From CAYVZZ01 sp964456185 (GTDB lineage Bacteria > Pseudomonadota > Gammaproteobacteria > Pseudomonadales > Alcanivoracaceae): a stretch of 5,910 bases of DNA. Below, piece after piece: positions 1-5,910 of this stretch; position 1 is the first letter of the stretch, and every line of letters begins with the position of its first letter. Position numbers and translations under genes: made by a program. Where the stretch lies: contig CAYVZZ010000131.1 in NCBI GenBank assembly GCA_964456185.1, positions 1 to 5,910 on the forward strand, given 5' to 3'. The notes under the pieces are model-generated. The model made no database searches and was not told the origin of the DNA. It saw only the letters and a list, made by a program, of their open reading frames with translations.

Positions 1-3000
1 CCGAAAGATCAGGTTTTTGCTCGTATCGACCGTCGCCGCAAGATTCCGGCAACCATCCTGCTGCATGCCTTGGGTTACAGCGACGACGAAATTCTCGAGA
101 TGTTCTTTGAGAACAACGAGATTACGTTCGATGGCGAAGTTTATCGCATGAAGCTGATTCCCGAACGGCTTCGTGGTGAAACCGCGACCTTCGAGATCAA
201 AGACGGCAAAAAAGTCATCGTCGAGCCGGGGCGTCGTATTACCGCCCGCCACATTCGCCAACTGGAAAAGGCCAATATCACCAGCCTGGAAATCCCGGCT
301 GAGTATCTCCACGGCAAGGTGCTGGCAAAGACTATTGTCGATACCGACACTGGCGAAGTGCTGTTCGACTGTAATACCGAAATTACCGAAGAAACTTTGA
401 CCGCGTTGGCGAAAGCCGGCGTCAATGATTTTGAGGTGCTCTACACCAATGATCTGGACAATGGTCCGTTCATTTCCGATACCTTGCGTAATGACCCCTC
501 GCATAATCATCTTGAGGCATTGGTCGAAATTTATCGCATGATGCGTCCCGGCGAGCCGCCCACAAAAGATGCGGCCGAGAATCTGTTTAAGAACATGTTC
601 TTCACCAAAGAGCGTTATGACTTATCACGCGTTGGTCGCATGAAGTTTAATCGTCGCCTACAGCGTGAAAGCGATGAAGGCGCGGGTATTCTTTACGATA
701 GCCGCTACTTCAGCACGCGCACCGATAAAGAAGGTAAAGAGTTCTACGAAGAAATCGGCGAAGGCGTATCCGACATCGTCGATGTCATGAAGATGTTGGT
801 TGCCATTCGCAATGGTAACGGCATCATCGACGACATCGACCACTTGGGTAACCGTCGTATTCGCTCTGTGGGCGAGATGGCCGAAAACCAATTCCGCGTG
901 GGTCTGGTGCGCGTCGAGCGTGCTGTTCGCGAACGTTTGGGGCAGGCCGAATCCGAAGGCTGGATGCCGCAGGATCTGATTAATTCCAAGCCTATGTCGG
1001 CCGCCGTGAAAGAGTTCTTCGGCTCGTCGCAGCTGTCACAATTTATGGATCAAAACAACCCGTTGTCGGAAGTGACGCACAAGCGTCGTGTTTCCGCCTT
1101 GGGTCCAGGTGGTCTGACTCGCGAGCGCGCCGGCTTTGAGGTGCGCGACGTACACCCGACTCACTATGGTCGTGTATGTCCTATTGAAACACCTGAAGGG
1201 CCGAACATTGGTCTGATTAATTCATTGGCGGCCTATGCCCGTACCAATGACTATGGCTTCCTTGAGTCGCCTTATCGCAAGGTGGTTGACGGTAAGGTGA
1301 CGGATGAAATCGAATACCTGTCGGCAATCGAGGAATCGGATTGCGTCATTGCACAGGCTGATTCCAAGGTAAACGACAAAGGTGCCTTCACCGACGAGTT
1401 TGTCACCGTGCGCCACTTTGGTGAGTTTACTTTGATGCCGCCAGAGCAAATTACGCACATGGACGTATCGCCACGTCAAATGGTGTCCATTGCAGCGGCG
1501 CTGATTCCTTTCTTGGAGCACGATGACGCCAACCGCGCCTTGATGGGTGCCAACATGCAACGTCAGGCCGTGCCTGTACTGCGTGCCGAAAAGCCCTTGG
1601 TAGGCACCGGCATCGAGGGTAGTGTGGCGCGTGACTCGGGCGTGTGTGTGTTGTCTCGCCGTGGCGGCGTGGTAGATAAGGTCGACGCTTCGCGTGTCAT
1701 TATTCGCGTCAACGATGACGAAGTGCATGAAGGCGAAGCCGGCGTTGATATCTACAATTTAACCAAGTACAAGCGCTCGAATCAGAGCACCTGTGTTAAC
1801 CAACGTGCCTTGGTGCGCATTGGTGACAAAGTGTCTCGCGGTGATGTCTTGGCCGACGGCCCCTCTGTTGATATGGGTGAGTTGGCGCTGGGTCAAAACA
1901 TGCGCGTCGCCTTCATGACGTGGAATGGTTACAACTTTGAGGACTCCATTCTGCTGTCAGAGCGCGTCGTCAAAGAAGATCGCTTTACCACCATTCACAT
2001 CCAAGAGCTAACGTGTGTCGCGCGCGATACCAAGTTGGGGCCGGAAGAGATTACGGCTGATATCACCAACGTCGGTGAAAGTGCTCTATCTAATCTGGAC
2101 GAGTCCGGCATTGTTTATGTGGGTGCCGAAGTTAAGTCTGGCGATATTCTCGTCGGTAAGGTTACACCGAAAGGTGAAACCCAGCTGACGCCGGAAGAGA
2201 AACTGCTGCGTGCTATTTTCGGCGAGAAAGCTTCTGACGTGAAAGATACGTCATTGCGTGTGCCGACGGGCGTTAAGGGCACCGTTATCGATGTGCGTGA
2301 GTTCACTCGTGAAGGTGTTGAAAAGGACGAGCGTGCGCGCCAGATCGAAGAAGCGCAGCTGAATGAGTTCCGTCAAGACCTTAAAGACGAAGCCCGTATT
2401 CTGGAAGCCGATATTCTGTCGCGCTTGCGCAAAGTGCTGATCGGTAGCAAGGTCAATGGTGGCGCAGGCCAAAAGAAAGGCACTGAGCTAACTGCAGAGA
2501 TTCTTGATGGGTTAGAGGCCGACGATTGGTTCGCCCTGCGTCCGGCCGATGAGAACGTGGCCGAGCAACTTGAGCGTGCTCAGCAATATCTCGAAAACTA
2601 CAAGAAGGAACAGGAAGAGCGATTCCGCGAACAGCAGGCTAAGATTGTCGGTGGCGATGAACTTGCTCACGGCGTACTGAAGGTCGTCAAGGTTTATCTG
2701 GCTATCAAGCGTCGCATTCAGCCGGGTGACAAGATGTCAGGTCGCCACGGTAACAAGGGTGTGGTATCTCGCGTCGTACCGGTCGAAGATATGCCCTACG
2801 ACGAAAACGGCGATCCCATCGATGTGGTGCTCAACCCCTTGGGTGTGCCTTCGCGGATGAATATCGGTCAGGTGCTTGAAGTGCACCTGGGTGACGCCGC
2901 TAAAGGCCTAGGTCGCAAGATCGGCGAAATGCTGGATGAACACCGCAAGACCGCCGAAGTGCGTGAGTTCCTGGAGCGCATCTATAACGAAACGGGTGCT

Positions 3001-3573
3001 GGCCTCAATAAGGAGACGCTTGATAAGAAGACATTTAGCGATGCCGAAATTATCGAGCTGGCCAACAACCTGCGCGGTGGTGTGCCCATGGCAACAGGTG
3101 TGTTTGATGGTGCGGAAGAGCATGAAATCAAGGCGCTGCTGGAGCTAGCGGGCAAGGACCCAAGTGGTCAAATGGCGCTTTGGGATGGCCGCACAGGCGA
3201 TCAATTTGATCGTCCGGTCACCGTCGGCTACATGTACATGCTGAAGCTCAACCACTTGGTGGATGACAAGATGCATGCGCGTTCCACTGGTTCCTACAGT
3301 CTGGTTACCCAACAGCCGCTCGGTGGTAAGGCGCAGTTTGGTGGTCAGCGCTTTGGTGAGATGGAAGTTTGGGCACTAGAGGCTTACGGCGCGGCTTATA
3401 CTCTGCAAGAAATGCTGACGGTGAAGTCGGACGACGTAAATGGCCGTACACGCATGTACAAGAATCTGGTCGACGAAAACCACAGTATGGATCCGGGTGT
3501 GCCTGAATCCTTCAATGTACTGTTGAAAGAAATTCGCTCGCTGGGTATTAACATCGAGCTAGAGAACGACTGA
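1..3573 (+). CDS. rpoB: RNA polymerase beta subunit, 5'-truncated by window edge
   Basis: This is the beta subunit of DNA-directed RNA polymerase, which forms one pincer of the cleft and part of the active site. Frame 1 is open from base 1 for 1190 residues to TGA at 3571-3573. The first residues (PKDQVFARIDRRR) align with E. coli beta from about residue 190, so about 189 residues lie upstream and the full protein would be near 1379 residues (E. coli 1342). In order I see the SI1-like region (about 106-462), the rest of the lobe, the rifampicin region from GSSQLSQFMDQNN at 1021, the acidic pair E813/D814 (1939-1944, NFEDS), the SI2-like region (about 2314-2664), active-site lysines K1065 and K1073 (2731-2733, 2755-2757, GDKMSGRHGNKG), H1237 (3253-3255), and the conserved C-terminal clamp segment ending GINIELEND. 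Rifampicin-contact residues Q513, D516, H526, R529 and S531 are all wild type. Oddities are a net 23-residue insertion at 694-771 and replaced prolines. E. coli numbering is by recalled alignment. rpoC follows after 93 bases in the same direction. Confidence 0.99.
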   Translation, partial: PKDQVFARIDRRRKIPATILLHALGYSDDEILEMFFENNEITFDGEVYRMKLIPERLRGETATFEIKDGKKVIVEPGRRITARHIRQLEKANITSLEIPAEYLHGKVLAKTIVDTDTGEVLFDCNTEITEETLTALAKAGVNDFEVLYTNDLDNGPFISDTLRNDPSHNHLEALVEIYRMMRPGEPPTKDAAENLFKNMFFTKERYDLSRVGRMKFNRRLQRESDEGAGILYDSRYFSTRTDKEGKEFYEEIGEGVSDIVDVMKMLVAIRNGNGIIDDIDHLGNRRIRSVGEMAENQFRVGLVRVERAVRERLGQAESEGWMPQDLINSKPMSAAVKEFFGSSQLSQFMDQNNPLSEVTHKRRVSALGPGGLTRERAGFEVRDVHPTHYGRVCPIETPEGPNIGLINSLAAYARTNDYGFLESPYRKVVDGKVTDEIEYLSAIEESDCVIAQADSKVNDKGAFTDEFVTVRHFGEFTLMPPEQITHMDVSPRQMVSIAAALIPFLEHDDANRALMGANMQRQAVPVLRAEKPLVGTGIEGSVARDSGVCVLSRRGGVVDKVDASRVIIRVNDDEVHEGEAGVDIYNLTKYKRSNQSTCVNQRALVRIGDKVSRGDVLADGPSVDMGELALGQNMRVAFMTWNGYNFEDSILLSERVVKEDRFTTIHIQELTCVARDTKLGPEEITADITNVGESALSNLDESGIVYVGAEVKSGDILVGKVTPKGETQLTPEEKLLRAIFGEKASDVKDTSLRVPTGVKGTVIDVREFTREGVEKDERARQIEEAQLNEFRQDLKDEARILEADILSRLRKVLIGSKVNGGAGQKKGTELTAEILDGLEADDWFALRPADENVAEQLERAQQYLENYKKEQEERFREQQAKIVGGDELAHGVLKVVKVYLAIKRRIQPGDKMSGRHGNKGVVSRVVPVEDMPYDENGDPIDVVLNPLGVPSRMNIGQVLEVHLGDAAKGLGRKIGEMLDEHRKTAEVREFLERIYNETGAGLNKETLDKKTFSDAEIIELANNLRGGVPMATGVFDGAEEHEIKALLELAGKDPSGQMALWDGRTGDQFDRPVTVGYMYMLKLNHLVDDKMHARSTGSYSLVTQQPLGGKAQFGGQRFGEMEVWALEAYGAAYTLQEMLTVKSDDVNGRTRMYKNLVDENHSMDPGVPESFNVLLKEIRSLGINIELEND
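694..771 (+). other. Lineage-type insertion within the beta lobe
   Basis: Between the conserved GAGIL motif and DIVDVMK, rpoB carries 26 codons where E. coli has three (SKD, about residues 421-423), a net gain of 23 residues. Recalled Pseudomonas beta also has the short form. The segment is rich in aromatic and charged residues (starts YDSRYFSTRTD, ends EEIGEGVS), keeps the frame, and has codon use like its surroundings, so it looks like a genuine protein insertion and not an assembly error. It lies in the C-terminal part of the beta2 lobe, after SI1 and before the rifampicin region. By inference it is a surface loop or small extension; its function is unknown. Confidence 0.8.
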
Positions 3574-3580
3574 CGGGAAT

Positions 3581-3601
3581 TTGGCAGGCCGAGCCTGCCA
3601 A
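3581..3601 (+). repeat. Perfect inverted repeat (9-bp stem) after rpoB
   Basis: TTGGCAGGC (3581-3589) and GCCTGCCAA (3593-3601) pair perfectly around the 3-base loop CGA, starting 7 bases after the rpoB stop codon. The stem is GC-rich and should fold stably in the mRNA. No run of T follows, so it lacks the second half of an intrinsic terminator, and transcription must continue into rpoC. More likely roles are protection of the rpoB 3' end, a processing site, partial attenuation, or a copy of a dispersed palindromic repeat. The structure is seen directly; the roles are inference. Confidence 0.75.
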
Positions 3602-3604
3602 GCC

Positions 3605-3623
3605 GATTCGGTTATGCCGAATC
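3605..3623 (+). repeat. Second inverted repeat (7-bp stem) between rpoB and rpoC
   Basis: GATTCGG (3605-3611) and CCGAATC (3617-3623) pair perfectly around the loop TTATG, only three bases (GCC) after the preceding hairpin. The following sequence is A/T-rich (AATTGATAAATAATGAG) but has no T-tract, so it is not a recognisable intrinsic terminator. The stem ends 31 bases before the rpoC Shine-Dalgarno site and does not cover it. The two stems could stack into one structured element between the two coding regions. Function is inferred, not shown. Confidence 0.65.
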
Positions 3624-3654
3624 AATTGATAAATAATGAGCATTGGCTCCAAGC

Positions 3655-3660
3655 GGAGGA
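3655..3660 (+). promoter_or_regulatory. Ribosome binding site of rpoC
   Basis: GGAGGA ends six bases before the TTG at 3667, which is close to ideal spacing and decides the start of rpoC. The nearest other in-frame candidate, TTG at 3643, has no comparable site upstream and is preceded by an in-frame TGA at 3637. Just upstream, CTCC (3647-3650) could pair with GGAG (3655-3658) across a 4-base loop, a weak stem that would partly cover the site. Confidence 0.85.
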
Positions 3661-3666
3661 CTGGCC

Positions 3667-5910
3667 TTGAAAGACTTGCTGAACATGCTGAAAAGTCAGG
3701 GACAAGTCACGGAATTTGACAAAATTCGGATCGGACTTGCGCCGCCGGACCTGATTCGTTCCTGGTCACACGGTGAAGTGAAAAAGCCGGAAACAATCAA
3801 CTACCGGACCTTTAAACCTGAGCGCTATGGTTTGTTCTGTGCCCGTATCTTTGGGCCGATTAAAGACTATGAGTGCCTCTGTGGGAAATACAAGCGCCTT
3901 AAACATCGCGGTGTAATCTGCGAGAAGTGCGGCGTGGAAGTTACCCTGTCCAAAGTGCGCCGCGAGCGCATGGGTCATATCGAACTGGCCAGTCCGGTAG
4001 CCCACATCTGGTTCCTCAAGTCGCTGCCTAGCCGCATTGGCTTGATGCTGGATATGACGCTGCGTGACATCGAGCGTGTGCTCTATTTCGAGTCGGTCGT
4101 GGTGGTTGAGCCTGGCATGACCACCGTGGAGAAAGGTCAGCTGCTCCCCGATGAAGAATATTTCGACGCCATGGAAGAGTTTGGCGACGAATTCGACGCC
4201 CGCATGGGTGCCGAAGCGGTGCAATACCTGCTGAAAAATCTGGATCTTGACGAAGAGGTCCAAGATATTCGCGATGGGATTGAATCCACCCGCTCGCAAA
4301 CCAAGCTGAAGAAGCTGACCAAGCGCTTGAAGCTCATGGAAGCCTTCAAGCATTCCGGCAACAAGCCGGAATGGATGATCCTCAAAGTACTGCCTGTACT
4401 GCCGCCGGATCTTCGTCCCTTGGTGCCCTTGGACGGTGGTCGTTTTGCGACCTCTGATCTTAACGATCTGTACCGCCGCGTCATCAACCGTAACAACCGT
4501 TTGAAGCGCCTGCTGGATCTGTCTGCGCCCGATATTATCGTGCGCAACGAGAAGCGCATGCTGCAAGAATCGGTTGATGCGCTGTTGGATAATGGCCGTC
4601 GTGGTCGTGCCATTACCGGTTCCAACCGTCGTCCGCTGAAATCGTTAGCCGACATGATTAAGGGTAAGCGTGGTCGCTTCCGTCAAAACCTTTTGGGTAA
4701 GCGTGTCGACTACTCTGGCCGTTCCGTTATTACCGTGGGACCGACCCTCAAGATGCACGAGTGTGGTCTGCCCAAGAAGATGGCCTTGGAGCTATTCAAG
4801 CCATTCATCTACGCCAAGCTTGAAGCGCGTGGCATGGCCAATACCATTAAAGCAGCCAAGAAGATGGTTGAGCGCGAAACCGCAGAGGTGTGGGATATCC
4901 TCGCCGAAGTGATTCGTGAGCACCCAGTTATGCTGAACCGTGCACCAACCCTTCACCGTTTGGGCATTCAGGCCTTTGAGCCGGTGTTGGTAGAAGGTAA
5001 GGCGATGCAGTTGCATCCGTTGGCCTGTACCGCATTTAACGCCGACTTCGATGGTGACCAAATGGCGGTTCACGTACCGCTGACTTTGGAAGCCCAGCTT
5101 GAAGCGCGTGCCATGATGATGGCAACCAACAACATCCTGTCGCCTGCTAATGGCGAGCCGATTATCGTGCCAACGCAAGACGTGGTATTGGGTATCTATT
5201 ACATTACCCGCGAGCGCGTTAATGCCAAGGGTGAAGGCATGATGTTTGCCGACACCAAAGAAGTCGCGCGTGCCTTGGCAACCGATAAGGTTGATTTGCA
5301 CGCTCGCGTTAAAGTGCGCGTAAAAGAAGTCGTGCAAGATCGTGACGGCAACCGCGAAAAGAATACGCTGGTTGTTGAGACAACGCCTGGCCGTTGTCGT
5401 CTCTGGGAAGTTGTTCCCCGTGGCATTCCGTTTGCGATGATCAACCAGGAAATGACCAAGAAGGCACTGGGTAAACTGCTCAACAGCAGCTACCGGCTGC
5501 TTGGCACTAAACAGACCTGTATTTTTGCCGATCAACTGATGTACTTGGGCTATCGTGAGTCCACTCTGTCAGGTATCTCCATCGGCATTGATGACATGCA
5601 GATTCCCGATGCCAAGACTGAACTGGTCGCCAAGGCGGAAGAAGAGATCCACGAAATCGAGGATCAATTCGCAACCGGTCTGGTAACACGCGGTGAGCGT
5701 TACAATAAGGTGGTCGACATTTGGTCAAAAACCAATGAGCAGATCGCCAAGAAGATGATGGAGAACCTCAAAACCGAGCTGGTCAAAGGCGCCGACGGCA
5801 AAGAGGAAGAGCAAAACTCCTTCAACTCTATCTGGATGATGGCCGATTCTGGTGCGCGTGGTAGCGCGGCTCAGATTCGTCAGTTGGCTGGTATGCGTGG
5901 TCTTATGGCC
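3667..5910 (+). CDS. rpoC: RNA polymerase beta' subunit, 3'-truncated by window edge
   Basis: This is the beta' subunit of RNA polymerase, which holds the catalytic Mg ion, binds sigma and forms the clamp. The start is TTG at 3667, giving MKDLL as in E. coli, behind a strong GGAGGA site. The frame is open for 748 residues to the window edge, about half of the usual 1400. Numbering matches E. coli throughout, with no net indel. The zinc-binding cysteines are C70, C72, C85 and C88 (3874-3930). The lid region lies near residues 251-264 (DGGRFATSD). The sigma-binding clamp helices follow, with R275 and E295 present and S at 302 where E. coli has A. Next are the rudder (about 309-325), switch 2 with K334, R337, R339 and R346, R425 in NRAPTLHR, and the catalytic motif NADFDGDQM with D460, D462 and D464 (5044-5058). 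R731 is present, and the window ends at A748 in the F-loop. The bridge helix, trigger loop and C-terminal region lie outside. It should be co-transcribed with rpoB. Confidence 0.99.
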   Translation, partial: MKDLLNMLKSQGQVTEFDKIRIGLAPPDLIRSWSHGEVKKPETINYRTFKPERYGLFCARIFGPIKDYECLCGKYKRLKHRGVICEKCGVEVTLSKVRRERMGHIELASPVAHIWFLKSLPSRIGLMLDMTLRDIERVLYFESVVVVEPGMTTVEKGQLLPDEEYFDAMEEFGDEFDARMGAEAVQYLLKNLDLDEEVQDIRDGIESTRSQTKLKKLTKRLKLMEAFKHSGNKPEWMILKVLPVLPPDLRPLVPLDGGRFATSDLNDLYRRVINRNNRLKRLLDLSAPDIIVRNEKRMLQESVDALLDNGRRGRAITGSNRRPLKSLADMIKGKRGRFRQNLLGKRVDYSGRSVITVGPTLKMHECGLPKKMALELFKPFIYAKLEARGMANTIKAAKKMVERETAEVWDILAEVIREHPVMLNRAPTLHRLGIQAFEPVLVEGKAMQLHPLACTAFNADFDGDQMAVHVPLTLEAQLEARAMMMATNNILSPANGEPIIVPTQDVVLGIYYITRERVNAKGEGMMFADTKEVARALATDKVDLHARVKVRVKEVVQDRDGNREKNTLVVETTPGRCRLWEVVPRGIPFAMINQEMTKKALGKLLNSSYRLLGTKQTCIFADQLMYLGYRESTLSGISIGIDDMQIPDAKTELVAKAEEEIHEIEDQFATGLVTRGERYNKVVDIWSKTNEQIAKKMMENLKTELVKGADGKEEEQNSFNSIWMMADSGARGSAAQIRQLAGMRGLMA

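Noticed and set aside
70..72. TTG at 70 as the start of rpoB
   Set aside because: The frame is open back to base 1 and the upstream residues (PKDQVFARIDRRR) match internal beta sequence, so the gene simply enters from outside the window.
1222..1728. A 168-codon open frame on the minus strand, opposite rpoB
   Set aside because: Fully antisense to conserved rpoB, composition typical of a shadow frame, no recognisable product.
3581..3623. The two hairpins as intrinsic terminators after rpoB
   Set aside because: Neither stem is followed by a T-tract on either strand, and termination here would cut off rpoC, which is essential and has no visible promoter of its own in the gap.
3636..3719. A 27-codon ATG frame starting in the intergenic gap and overlapping the start of rpoC in another frame
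   Set aside because: No good Shine-Dalgarno site before the ATG, very short, and most of it overlaps rpoC; a leader peptide is possible but nothing in the sequence supports it.
3766..4566. A 266-codon open frame on the minus strand, opposite rpoC
   Set aside because: It lies entirely antisense to highly conserved rpoC sequence, resembles no family I know, and is best explained by the codon bias of rpoC keeping stops out of the opposite frame.
4792..5535. A 247-codon open frame on the minus strand, opposite rpoC
   Set aside because: Same reason: it mirrors a conserved rpoC segment containing the catalytic motif, is rich in H, Q and N as antisense shadows often are, and has no recognisable domain.

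Overview
The window is an internal piece of the bacterial RNA polymerase operon. It holds the 3' part of rpoB (beta subunit), a 93-base gap, and the 5' half of rpoC (beta' subunit), all on the + strand. Both genes run off the window: rpoB enters at base 1 already in frame, and rpoC is still open at base 5910. There are no RNA genes, mobile elements or CRISPR arrays, and no third gene.

The organism is almost certainly a gammaproteobacterium. Both proteins align nearly colinearly, from memory, with Escherichia coli RpoB and RpoC. The second beta insertion region (about bases 2314-2664) and many single residues look more like Pseudomonas and its marine relatives than like enterics. A net 23-residue insertion in the beta lobe (bases 694-771) is absent from the E. 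coli and Pseudomonas proteins I can recall and may mark a narrower lineage. GC content is moderate, roughly mid-50s by eye, with no compositional break.

Layout: rpoB 1-3573 (about 189 N-terminal residues missing); gap 3574-3666 with two perfect back-to-back hairpins (3581-3601 and 3605-3623) and a strong Shine-Dalgarno site (3655-3660); rpoC from a TTG start at 3667 to the window end (residue 748, in the F-loop, just before the bridge helix).

The two products form the two sides of the RNA polymerase cleft and share the active site. Beta supplies the conserved acidic pair, the two active-site lysines and the rifampicin pocket. Beta' supplies the zinc-binding domain, the sigma-binding clamp helices, the switch region and the three Mg-binding aspartates. 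All of these catalytic residues that fall in the window are intact. I see no undescribed system. The observations worth a second look are the beta insertion, the hairpin pair between the genes, the TTG start of rpoC, and several replaced prolines at otherwise conserved sites.
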